NCBI RefSeq assembly: GCF_009720825.1 | Contig: NZ_WNKY01000009.1 | Coordinates: 1 to 64,000, forward strand | DNA length: 64,000 bases | Direction: 5' to 3' | Source of the DNA: Duganella radicis | GTDB lineage: Bacteria > Pseudomonadota > Gammaproteobacteria > Burkholderiales > Burkholderiaceae_D | Shown here: positions 31,068 to 38,371 of the stretch, piece by piece | Layout: every line of letters starts with the position of its first letter | Position numbering within the stretch: position 1 is the first letter of the stretch | Notes under the pieces: generated by a model | The model's database searches: none | Told to the model about the DNA's origin: nothing | What the model saw: only the letters and a program-made list of their open reading frames with translations | Translations under genes and position numbers: made by a program

Positions 31068-31143
31068 TACTAGGGCGAGAGCAGGGGGATTAACGAAAAG
31101 AAATCACGATCAATTTTTCTGTATGAAAATTGTAATTTAGGCA

Positions 31144-31866
31144 ATGATAAATGTGCAATCTATTGTTTCATCGTTTAAAGGTATAGAAATGAATGCCGTC
31201 GACCATTTTGTTCAGCAAAGGTACTTTCCTACGCTGAGGATAGGATTTGAGCCTAGCGCAGAGATCGGCTCGCGGAGTGGCATAAAGGTGCATTGCCGAC
31301 AAGGTGAATGGGACTCAGCATGCGGGCTACACTGCGCGGCAATGGCATTGACTCTTTTAGGAAGCTTGAACGGAGTCGCAGACTTGTTCAAGCGTAAGAA
31401 CGGTTCGGGAGCATTGCTGTGGCGTGCAGGAGTTGAATCCTACTTTGACGGAATAGATGGCGCAATGTTTCGCGCTCTAATCAATACGGTTGCACCTCAT
31501 ACTGAGGCGCAGGAGATCAGTGGAACCCACAGAAGCTTAATACGACAAGCAGCCAAGGCACTTGAATTTGGCCAGCTTGTCGCACTTAATTGGCGTAGCA
31601 AAGACGGACGATACGATCATTGGGTGCTCGCGGTCGGCATAGAGGGTATTTATTGCGCTGGTCAGTTTGAAGCGATTGCCTTGTTGTGTCTTGATCCGAG
31701 TGCGCCGGAACCCGTTCTCAGTGCCTACAACGGACATTTGCAGCTGCGTGAAAAACGAGGAGGTCAGCATAGAGGCTATCTTCCCTATGTCACAAATCAA
31801 GGACTTATATTTACAGTCACTGTCCAGGAGATTGTAGTTATAGGGAGCCGAGTTAGCGAAGCCTAG
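31144..31866 (+). CDS. C39-like (papain-fold) cysteine peptidase
   Basis: The 240-residue protein has the three landmarks of C39-like cysteine peptidases: QGEWDSACGLHCAAMALTLL with the catalytic Cys near residue 60, DHWVLAVGIEGIYC with the His near 158, and LDPS with the Asp near 181. It has no ABC transporter domain and no signal peptide, so it differs from bacteriocin exporters. ATG 31144 or ATG 31189 (MNAVDHF, with AAAGG upstream) may be the start. Its 3' end overlaps the convergent XRE gene by 14 bases. Its target is unknown. Confidence 0.65.
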   Translation: MINVQSIVSSFKGIEMNAVDHFVQQRYFPTLRIGFEPSAEIGSRSGIKVHCRQGEWDSACGLHCAAMALTLLGSLNGVADLFKRKNGSGALLWRAGVESYFDGIDGAMFRALINTVAPHTEAQEISGTHRSLIRQAAKALEFGQLVALNWRSKDGRYDHWVLAVGIEGIYCAGQFEAIALLCLDPSAPEPVLSAYNGHLQLREKRGGQHRGYLPYVTNQGLIFTVTVQEIVVIGSRVSEA

Positions 31867-32176
31867 ACTTAACCGGCTTCAAGGAGGGCTGCGCTCGATT
31901 GCTTCGCCGGATGTGGCTGCTAGCTGGTACGGAGGAGTTTACACCGGCAAACAGCTCAGCCATTGTTGTGTTTAAAGCAAAACATATATTTGCAAGAGTA
32001 AGCACGGATGGGTTTGCTAGGCCGCGCTCGATCAAAGAGATGAATGTGCGGTCCACTTCGGCTTCGAATGCCAACGTTTCCTGTGATTTGTTGGCAGCAA
32101 TCCGTATCGCTTTAAGGCTCTTCCCTAGTGCGGTACTCACTGCATTGCGTTTTTCAGTGGGAGTGTCATCGGTCAT
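31853..32176 (-). CDS. XRE family transcriptional regulator
   Basis: The protein has 107 residues. The helix-turn-helix spans residues 18-75: LGKSLKAIRIAANKSQETLA, then EVDRTFISLIERGLANPSVL and TLANICFALNTTMAELF. The C-terminal tail is basic. It is convergent with, and overlaps, the peptidase gene, and is divergent from the secreted-protein gene at 32325. It may be the island's maintenance repressor or regulate either neighbour. Confidence 0.85.
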   Translation of the reverse strand: MTDDTPTEKRNAVSTALGKSLKAIRIAANKSQETLAFEAEVDRTFISLIERGLANPSVLTLANICFALNTTMAELFAGVNSSVPASSHIRRSNRAQPSLKPVKSRLR

Positions 32177-32324
32177 GCGTCAATCATGCCCGCTTGATGC
32201 TTATATAACGACGGTTCTTATTCTGCTAATATTTGCAGTGTATACGCATCAAATGGCGCGTGACAGGGGCTTCGAAAGCCATGTTACGCATACGTAAACC
32301 AGTCCTACAAGGGAATAAAATGTG

Positions 32325-33104
32325 ATGAAAAATGCATTTTTAGTTGCACTCTTAATGATTTCGACGACGGCTCATGCCGACGTATTTGAACAGGCAGCTC
32401 TGGCTGAGAGAGGCGGCGCAGCCTACTTAGCGGAACAATGCAGAGATGGTATCGCGGCGACGTTAAAATCTGGCAGTTACTATAAAGATAAAGACGTAGA
32501 TGGAATACTAGCGAGATTCTCCAACGAGAGGTTGGCAGGAGAGCTGCTTAAGAGTGAGAAACGTCACTCGACTAGCGATTCGAGAAGTGAAGGCATGCAG
32601 CAGGAGCGATTGCGTAAGTTTACAGAAATCTTTAAAGATTCGGACAAAACTACTCGTTGTAAGTATCTTGGTGCGATGTTTGATTCTTATCGAGCTATCG
32701 GAGAAGCCCAGCAAAACCTTGCTGATGATGAAAGTAAGCTCGCGCAACAAAATTTCCTTGCTGCTCATGCGGCTGATATTGTCACCCTCGACTATTCAAT
32801 GAGAAGTAAGTCGATAGGGGAATTAGCAACTCAGACCCGTCCTGCAAAAGGCACTGTTCGTTCATTGACACTTGAAAAATATCTTAATTGGGAACGAACT
32901 AGCGCCGCAAACTGGAAGTCCGAGATATGGAATGCGAGTGGAATGCGCAACAAAAATGCGGTTTACAACAGGTGCTTAACTGAAGTTACAGATGAGTGGA
33001 CTAAGTCCTTTGGATATCGCGAGACAACGTTGCGTTCATCAGTTTTTGTTGATGGGCAAGTTAATTTGTCGAAAGCTCTTCGGATAATATGCTCTCCCGG
33101 TTAA
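32325..33104 (+). CDS. Hypothetical secreted protein
   Basis: The protein has about 259 residues with a clear signal peptide (MKNAFLVALLMISTTAHA). The mature part is largely helical and charged, with Cys in AEQCRDGIAATL, TTRCKYLGAMFD, NRCLTEV and IICSPG. AAGGGAATAAAATGTG lies before ATG 32325 (GTG 32322 adds one residue). I recognise no family. It is transcribed away from the XRE gene. Confidence 0.65.
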   Translation: MKNAFLVALLMISTTAHADVFEQAALAERGGAAYLAEQCRDGIAATLKSGSYYKDKDVDGILARFSNERLAGELLKSEKRHSTSDSRSEGMQQERLRKFTEIFKDSDKTTRCKYLGAMFDSYRAIGEAQQNLADDESKLAQQNFLAAHAADIVTLDYSMRSKSIGELATQTRPAKGTVRSLTLEKYLNWERTSAANWKSEIWNASGMRNKNAVYNRCLTEVTDEWTKSFGYRETTLRSSVFVDGQVNLSKALRIICSPG

Positions 33105-33162
33105 GTAGCTGAGGCATTGAGTTTTACTAGAAGGCCGGGAGATCCGACCAAAAGATCTTATT

Positions 33163-33618
33163 TCAGATTAAGCTCTCTCGGTTTTTTACTACACCATGAA
33201 CATCTTTATTGATAAAGCCTATTGTAATATGAAAGTCTTTAGCGGGTAAGCCAAGTTTTTTTCGCAGTCTTGCTAAATCATTCGAATCGCAAACTATAAA
33301 AAAACAGCGCTCTATTCCATCGGTTGCAGAGCCGAGACCAATTGGACTAATCTCAACTTCCGTTCCTATTATTTTTAAAATATCTTTTTGGTTTGTCGTG
33401 GGGAATTCTATCGAGCTAATAAGTGTCGCATGATATTTCCCTGAATATTTTTCAATATATTTCTCTGAACATACCTTCCCCATTTCTAGCGCGCAAAGCG
33501 TTGAGATAAAGCCGGTAATTAGTTCCTGAGGTATCGCCGCTCCGACAAAGCGTGCCACACCTGCTTGAGGGAGCAGCGATATTTTCGCTCGAATCTGTTC
33601 TTTTGTTTGCAATCTCAT
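33163..33618 (-). CDS. Small 2H phosphoesterase-like protein
   Basis: The protein has 151 residues and two H-x-T/S-h motifs: KYHATLISS (His63) and DFHITIGFI (His130). Two such motifs about 65 residues apart, each in a beta strand, define the 2H phosphoesterase superfamily, whose members act on 2',3'-cyclic phosphates, 2'-5' bonds or cyclic oligonucleotides. No other domain is present. Its ATG overlaps the stop of the nucleotidyltransferase gene (ATGA), so the two are coupled. Base composition is very AT-rich. The substrate is unknown. Confidence 0.65.
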   Translation of the reverse strand: MRLQTKEQIRAKISLLPQAGVARFVGAAIPQELITGFISTLCALEMGKVCSEKYIEKYSGKYHATLISSIEFPTTNQKDILKIIGTEVEISPIGLGSATDGIERCFFIVCDSNDLARLRKKLGLPAKDFHITIGFINKDVHGVVKNRESLI

Positions 33619-34649
33619 ATTATGAGATAGCGCCTAAATTCTTTTGGTACGCTTGCGTGCGTTACCGCATCATTAATGAATTCAGCAACTAATATTGCTT
33701 TAGATTTTAGATCGTTTCGAATTTCATCCGTTACGCTTTCAAAATCCATGCTTTCTTTAATTTTCAGAAAATGTTCGTAGTTTTCTAAAAAGTCCAAAAA
33801 GCGAGGTTTTAAATCGTCGGCTCCTTTTAAGAGATCTAGTCCCATAGCAAGCCGATCCATTGGCCTAATTGACGAGAGCTCTTCGATTTTTTCTGTCGTG
33901 ACATTTTCGGTTAACATCAATGGCAGAATTGTGCCAAAAACAGATAAAAGGCGACTAAATTTTAAGTTGAAGTTTCGCTTTTTCCATGATTTGCCGGGAA
34001 TCGATCTGGCTTGCTCATAGTTTAGGCAGACCGTGCGCCAGTACCTAAGAATATCGTTAAGAAGGAAAATGGGCCTAAAGCCATCCTGCGTTGAATCTCT
34101 AAAGTATAGTTTAAGGATTCGCGTTTTGTGCTGGTGATAAGCTTTCTCATTGCAAAGATAATTGCTTTCTAAGAGAAAAAGCATCCGCGTAGTGAACCAA
34201 TTTAAATTGTCATCTTTCGCTGACCCCACTTTTTTCTCATGGCCAGGGATATCGAAAACCTTTAGGAATTGTCCATCATTGCTAAGCGCAGGAAATTGAA
34301 GTGCTTCATTTACTTTAATAATTGATGAGAAGACCTCAATTTCGCGCAAACGCCCGACGTCCCCACCCGTTGTCGTAACAAATACGTCAAGATCAGAAGT
34401 TACTCCAGAGTCAAGCCGACCTAACGATCCTGCGGCGAAAACGCAAATCTTTTTATTCTTCTTAAAGAGAGGTTCTTTCGAAAATGCTGACCTAACCATT
34501 TCTAAGCGCTCTAGAGAGGTCGCGCGTCGATCCTGACTCGATGTGTGATTTTCCAGTATGTCAACGAAGGTCATAGGCGCACTTAAGTGAAGAGGTAAAA
34601 TATGGGTTGTAGGAGAGCTTACGTACAGTTCTGCCAAATTCTGTTCCAA
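33615..34649 (-). CDS. Pol-beta superfamily nucleotidyltransferase
   Basis: The protein has up to 344 residues. The motif AAGSLGRLDSGVTSDLDVFV (residues 72-91) has the GS-x-GR and S-D-x-D signatures of Pol-beta-type nucleotidyltransferases, with Asp86 and Asp88 as metal ligands, resembling the GlnD/DUF294 group. The C-terminal two-thirds is helical. The start is uncertain: TTG 34649 gives the longest frame, and the first ATG is 34574; neither has a Shine-Dalgarno. It is coupled to the 2H phosphoesterase gene and divergent from the 2H-methyltransferase gene. It could modify RNA, protein or nucleotides; a nucleotide-signal role is only one option. Confidence 0.7.
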   Translation of the reverse strand: MEQNLAELYVSSPTTHILPLHLSAPMTFVDILENHTSSQDRRATSLERLEMVRSAFSKEPLFKKNKKICVFAAGSLGRLDSGVTSDLDVFVTTTGGDVGRLREIEVFSSIIKVNEALQFPALSNDGQFLKVFDIPGHEKKVGSAKDDNLNWFTTRMLFLLESNYLCNEKAYHQHKTRILKLYFRDSTQDGFRPIFLLNDILRYWRTVCLNYEQARSIPGKSWKKRNFNLKFSRLLSVFGTILPLMLTENVTTEKIEELSSIRPMDRLAMGLDLLKGADDLKPRFLDFLENYEHFLKIKESMDFESVTDEIRNDLKSKAILVAEFINDAVTHASVPKEFRRYLII

Positions 34650-34907
34650 GCACGAAAAATTATCAAGAAGAAAAATTACATGTCAGCAGTCTCACGTTGT
34701 AAAATTCATAAATTCAGGACGTTTAGCAAACCGATCTAGCGCCCAGTCACCTCTCGCGGCCTAAAATGCGTCATCTGGCAAGTACGTAAAGGGATATCGG
34801 CTTGTCACATTGGGGTAACTGTGCCAACATGATGGGTTGCTGAAAACATTGCCTTGTTGGCAATTTATCTAATTAATTAACCCCTCCTTAAACTTGATTG
34901 TCGAATC
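34650..34907. promoter_or_regulatory. Divergent promoter region of the nucleotidyltransferase and 2H-methyltransferase genes
   Basis: This 258-base region is AT-rich and lies between divergent starts. It has a TTGCC/GGCAA hairpin near 34850-34864 and a TAATTAATTAA run near 34869-34880 that could contain a -10. I see no gene and no clear operator. Confidence 0.4.
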
Positions 34908-37046
34908 GTGCCTAGCGTCTTAGTTCTCTATCTCGCAGATAAAATTGTAGGTCCTCATTTGGAACTACTGCGTAATATTTGCGAGCCTAACTCGAAATCA
35001 AAGCCACATATTACTGTTCGCTATTCTGACAAGTTATCAATTCCTGATGCGCATTTACGTACCCAAGTATCACATATTGATCTGCTGGAAGTAGGAACTT
35101 TTGGCTTGGAAGTAGGGAGCGATCAGACTAATAAAACTGTATTTATACGCTGTCGCTGCGATGAGTTATTGCCGCTGGAGCATAAGCCTTATTTTCCTAC
35201 GAGCGAGTTTCATATTACGTTATATGATGGCGAATCTCAAAATTTTGCCCGTCTACTTGCTCGCCTTTTTAGAAAATATAATTGGGCATTGCAAGTCCCA
35301 TTGCCAAGGGCGATGAAGCTTACCGCAATTAAAATAAAGCCAAAAAATCGTCGGAAACAAACAAATATTCTAGATCGTGAATACGATCCCCAAGTGGTAT
35401 CTCTTTTTAAAAGAATTACTCAAGAAAAATTGAGTGGCGAATTCTTGCATTCTTTGTCTGATAAATCGCGGCTTAGATATGCTGCTTTAGTCTGTGATAG
35501 TCTTTTAAACCAAACAAGTTCATTCGCCCGTGTAGCTGTGCCTACGCGAAAGAAAGTTAACCGGCTACCTGGCGAGGCTAGTGATTATGAAATTCACTTA
35601 ACCCCGCCTGAGCTTGCTCAGTCTATTGCTGCTTACGCTTGTAAGTTTTTAGAAAAATCCGACCGTGCGAATATCGATTTTGGCGATCCTGCTGTTGGCA
35701 CCGGCGCATTTTATGGAGCCTTGCTTTCTGTTGTAGATAAGAAAACGATCAAGTCTGCAATCGGAATAGATATCAGTCCGAAACAAGTTGAAGCTACGCG
35801 ATTACGTTGGGATAGCAAAGATATTAGGGTAATTGAGGCAGATTATCTTCATATGGGTGATATATCTCAACGTAATTTTATATTGGCGAATCCTCCATAT
35901 CTTCGTCATCAAGGTATCAAACCGGACTATAAGAGAGAGTTGCGGATTCGAGCGTCCACTGATATGGGAATGAAGATCAGTGGGCTCTCTGGCCTATATG
36001 TTTATTTTATTTTATTAAGTCATAAATGGATGGCTCCCGGAGCTATTGCTGCTTGGTTGATCCCGTCTGAATTTATGCAAACTGGTTATGGAAAAGCTCT
36101 TCGATATTACCTCTCTAGAACTGTTAAATTGATTAGAGTGCATCAGTTCTCTTCTGATGCTCGTCAGTTTGAGAATGCCGAAACTCTTCCTTGCGTGGTT
36201 GTATTTAAGAACGTGACTCCTATGGATTCGCATACTGCTCAATTTACATTCGGAGGAACTTTAGAAAATCCTGTATCAAGTCAAGACATTATTGTAAAAG
36301 ACTTAGATTCTGAGCAGAAATGGCGTGTTAAACAGAAAGCTCTTCCTCATCGCGATGCGTCTGGAGTGAAGTTAGGTGACCTATTTTCTGTGCGACGGGG
36401 AATTGCTACGGGGGCAAACCAGTTCTTTGTCCTTGATCGCAATGTAGCAAAAGAACTGGGAGTTCCCAAAAAAGCGCTTAGGCCAGTTCTTCCCAAAGCA
36501 ATGAGTCTGCTATCTGATGTAATTGAACAGGATCAGGACGGATATCCACGAGTTACGCGTCAACTTTGCGTGATCGATACTGATATGAGTGAGGATGAAA
36601 TTCAAAAGAAATATCCAAAATTTTTTGAATATTTAAAAAAAGGTATAGAACAAGGAGTCAAGAATGGGCACCTGGTAGGTAGACGTACTCCTTGGTATCG
36701 ACAAGAGAGGCGTGATCCTGCTCCATTTTTATGTACTTACATGGGAAAGGCGCACGGCGACAAACCGGCTATTCGCTTCATATGGAATAAATCAGCTGCT
36801 ATCGTGACCAATACTTATCTAATGCTATATCCTCATGCTAGCGTAAGAAGGTTGATGGATGAGAATAATGACGTTGCCTCCAAACTATTCGACATTCTTA
36901 GGAACTCCACATGGGAGGCTATGGAGGAGTTCTCTCGACTTCACGCCGGAGGACTGTCAAAAATCGAGCCGAGAGAGCTATTGGAAGTTTGGTTAGGACC
37001 TGTGCCTTCCGAAATAAAGGCAGTGGCCAACCCTCGCTTGTTCTAG
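34908..37046 (+). CDS. 2H phosphoesterase-like domain fused to N6-adenine DNA methyltransferase
   Basis: The protein has 712 residues. Residues 1-130 contain KPHITVRYS (His34) and EFHITLYDG (His102), the paired motifs of a 2H phosphoesterase. A class I methyltransferase follows: DPAVGTGAF (260-268, SAM binding), GIDISPKQVEATR, and NPPY (328-331, catalytic motif of N6-adenine or N4-cytosine enzymes). The C-terminal part (GDLFSVRRGIATGANQFFVL, RRTPWYRQERRDPAPFL) looks like a type II/TaqI-like target recognition domain. No PD-(D/E)xK nuclease is visible. The start is GTG 34908 without a Shine-Dalgarno; no in-frame alternative exists nearby. The gene is very AT-rich. Confidence 0.8.
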   Translation: MPSVLVLYLADKIVGPHLELLRNICEPNSKSKPHITVRYSDKLSIPDAHLRTQVSHIDLLEVGTFGLEVGSDQTNKTVFIRCRCDELLPLEHKPYFPTSEFHITLYDGESQNFARLLARLFRKYNWALQVPLPRAMKLTAIKIKPKNRRKQTNILDREYDPQVVSLFKRITQEKLSGEFLHSLSDKSRLRYAALVCDSLLNQTSSFARVAVPTRKKVNRLPGEASDYEIHLTPPELAQSIAAYACKFLEKSDRANIDFGDPAVGTGAFYGALLSVVDKKTIKSAIGIDISPKQVEATRLRWDSKDIRVIEADYLHMGDISQRNFILANPPYLRHQGIKPDYKRELRIRASTDMGMKISGLSGLYVYFILLSHKWMAPGAIAAWLIPSEFMQTGYGKALRYYLSRTVKLIRVHQFSSDARQFENAETLPCVVVFKNVTPMDSHTAQFTFGGTLENPVSSQDIIVKDLDSEQKWRVKQKALPHRDASGVKLGDLFSVRRGIATGANQFFVLDRNVAKELGVPKKALRPVLPKAMSLLSDVIEQDQDGYPRVTRQLCVIDTDMSEDEIQKKYPKFFEYLKKGIEQGVKNGHLVGRRTPWYRQERRDPAPFLCTYMGKAHGDKPAIRFIWNKSAAIVTNTYLMLYPHASVRRLMDENNDVASKLFDILRNSTWEAMEEFSRLHAGGLSKIEPRELLEVWLGPVPSEIKAVANPRLF

Positions 37047-37115
37047 AGGCGACCCAACGATTTCGTAAATTTGTCCAAATTACTTTTAGTTGAGACAGTG
37101 TCATCCGATTATTTT

Positions 37116-37134
37116 GAGGGTATTTTTTAGGGTA
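37116..37134. promoter_or_regulatory. Candidate integrase arm-type site, right end
   Basis: GAGGGTATT runs into TTTTTTAGGGTA (37123-37134), matching the repeats upstream of the integrase start at 27348-27392. It lies 60 bases inside the right junction. Confidence 0.4.
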
Positions 37135-37186
37135 CGAGGTTAGGTGATTTTCCTGAAATGTAGTATATATGCGACATTTGAGGCAT

Positions 37187-37212
37187 GATTCGGCTCCCCC
37201 TCTCGCCAGAAT
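37187..37212 (+). repeat. attR: degenerate tRNA-Ser 3' end
   Basis: GATTCGGC, then TCCCCCTCTC (37195-37204), then GCCAGAAT (37205-37212). Compared with attL it lacks TCC and differs at three bases in the T-arm part. This places the right junction of the 10-kb island. Confidence 0.6.
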
Positions 37213-37215
37213 TGA

Positions 37216-37241
37216 AAAAAGCCGCCTTCGGGCGGCTTTTT
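37216..37241 (+). terminator. Terminator with UUCG loop next to attR
   Basis: AAAAAGCCGCC (37216-37226), TTCG, GGCGGCTTTTT (37231-37241). Its position four bases after attR suggests it is the original tRNA-Ser terminator, displaced by the island. Confidence 0.8.
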
Positions 37242-37245
37242 GCAT

Positions 37246-37296
37246 TTCTGGCGGAGAGAAGCAAAGCCCCTGCGGGCTTTGCGCGGGGGATTCGAA
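37246..37296 (-). repeat. Inverted tRNA-Ser 3' end split by a hairpin
   Basis: TTCTGGCGGAGAGA (37246-37259) and GGGGGATTCGAA (37285-37296) are, joined, a perfect 26-base reverse complement of the tRNA-Ser(GGA) 3' end. They are separated by 25 bases that form a hairpin (GCAAAGCCC/GGGCTTTGC, loop CTGC). Confidence 0.6.
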
Positions 37297-37382
37297 GGGC
37301 TTTCCCTACCGGGAAAGCCCTCTCCGAATCGTCCGACTGCCACCGCTACGCGGTGGCGCGCCGGAGGCGCTGCGCGTAGCGC
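37261..37382. repeat. Array of four adjacent hairpins
   Basis: The arms are GCAAAGCCC/GGGCTTTGC (37261-37282), GGGCTTTCCC/GGGAAAGCCC (37297-37320) nested in GATTCG/CGAATC (37289-37330), GCCACCGC/GCGGTGGC (37339-37357) and GCGCT/AGCGC (37367-37382). The order suggests a compound palindromic repeat element. Confidence 0.6.
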
Positions 37383-37482
37383 TAGCAAAAATTCCCACAA
37401 GCACTAATTTCCTCACAAACGCACGCTGGACTGTCCTAATCGATGGCAGAACGTCTTGAGCCACCTCAAACGGTCTGCGTGC

Positions 37483-37510
37483 GTGTCCAATGACAGAGTT
37501 GACCCTGTGC
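37483..37510 (+). repeat. Short repeat, isolated copy
   Basis: GTGTCCAATGACAGAGTTGA followed by CCCTGTGC, closely matching the copies at 38749-38810. The two groups bracket the SLATT-like gene. They may be relics of insertion sequence ends. Confidence 0.5.
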
Positions 37511-37613
37511 CCGGTGGAGCATTTGCCGACCGGCGCATCGGATGGTTAAAACGTACTGGCGCTAGCCATTAACCGGCTGTGTGGTCGGAAGTATGAGGGG
37601 CTGCTGGAGGCTG

Positions 37614-38201
37614 TTATTGAGGGGGGGCGGTAAGTTCTTTTACCTCAGGGGATACTGATAGTGGCAGATCAAAGAAATGAGCGAGTAGACGCGTCTTCGT
37701 ATCTTGAGGCTTGACTTTATCATCGGCACCTCGGGCAATCGCTAGCTCGTTTTGGCATAGGACTGTAAGCGCGGATAAGGACGGTGGTTCTTTTGCTTCC
37801 AATGCACACACTTTACTCATCCATGCACCAGCATCGGGAGGGGTTACATCAAACTCGCTTTTGGCGAGAATATCGCTGATAATTATGCGGAAGCCCTGAG
37901 CTAATTCCCCATGTCGCTTGGATCGCTCCGAAAACGAAAAGACTAAGGAAAGTGCGGAACTTGCAGTGATGCACGTAGCCATTACTGCGACGACATCAGC
38001 ATTCCCAATCTTCCAAAGTGCCGCAGATCCGCCAATCACAGAGGCTGCCTTCCCCAACTTATCCGCCAACTCAAAAAAACGCTCACGTTTTTGATGATAT
38101 AGCGCAGAGAGTTCCGCCTTATACAGAGCATTACATCGCTTTTCGAAAGCGTGGTCAAGTTCGGCATCTGTATATGTCGGGACAGGTGACTGCTCAGTCA
38201 T
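37614..38201 (-). CDS. SLATT-like two-transmembrane protein
   Basis: The 195-residue protein has a helical N-terminal part (ELSALYHQKRERFFELADKL), two closely spaced hydrophobic segments (KAASVIGGSAALW near 52-64 and VVAVMATCITASSALSLVFS near 70-90) and a helical cytoplasmic tail. This layout and the YHxxR motif resemble SLATT domains, the two-TM effector family associated with nucleotide-signal defence systems. No SMODS or SLOG partner is seen next to it. Its ATG overlaps the stop of a 57-residue gene (ATGA). Alternative: an unrelated membrane protein. Confidence 0.5.
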   Translation of the reverse strand: MTEQSPVPTYTDAELDHAFEKRCNALYKAELSALYHQKRERFFELADKLGKAASVIGGSAALWKIGNADVVAVMATCITASSALSLVFSFSERSKRHGELAQGFRIIISDILAKSEFDVTPPDAGAWMSKVCALEAKEPPSLSALTVLCQNELAIARGADDKVKPQDTKTRLLAHFFDLPLSVSPEVKELTAPPQ

Positions 38202-38371
38202 TTTTTCGGCCTTGGAGGGTTAACCGGGGCTGGCACCTTTGGAATTATACTGCTTTTGTTTACGTCATCGAAGGTTCCATGAACCCGTTCCCGATAAGAC
38301 TCATTGGCTGGTCGTCGCTCTTGTGTTGGTCGTGGCTGAGCAGGTGCTGGAGGTTTTTTGCTATTGTTCAT
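38198..38371 (-). CDS. Small Pro-rich protein coupled to the SLATT-like gene
   Basis: This 57-residue frame begins MNNSKKPPAPAQPRPTQERR and ends NPPRPKK. Its TGA stop overlaps the ATG of the SLATT-like gene by four bases, the classic sign of translational coupling. It is strongly basic and Pro-rich, so likely disordered. No Shine-Dalgarno is obvious before the ATG. The precise overlap is the main support; I know no family. Confidence 0.5.
   Translation of the reverse strand: MNNSKKPPAPAQPRPTQERRPANESYRERVHGTFDDVNKSSIIPKVPAPVNPPRPKK

Larger units (their letters stand above)
37047..37613. other. Gene-free right boundary of the island
   Basis: This 567-base region holds a right-end AGGGTA element, the degenerate attR, a terminator, a split inverted tRNA-Ser end, four strong hairpins and an isolated copy of a short repeat (37483-37510). 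I see no credible gene. GC content rises sharply at about 37190. Confidence 0.7.

Noticed and set aside
31899..32297. 132-residue plus-strand frame opposite the XRE gene
   Set aside because: It is the antisense of a clear helix-turn-helix gene.
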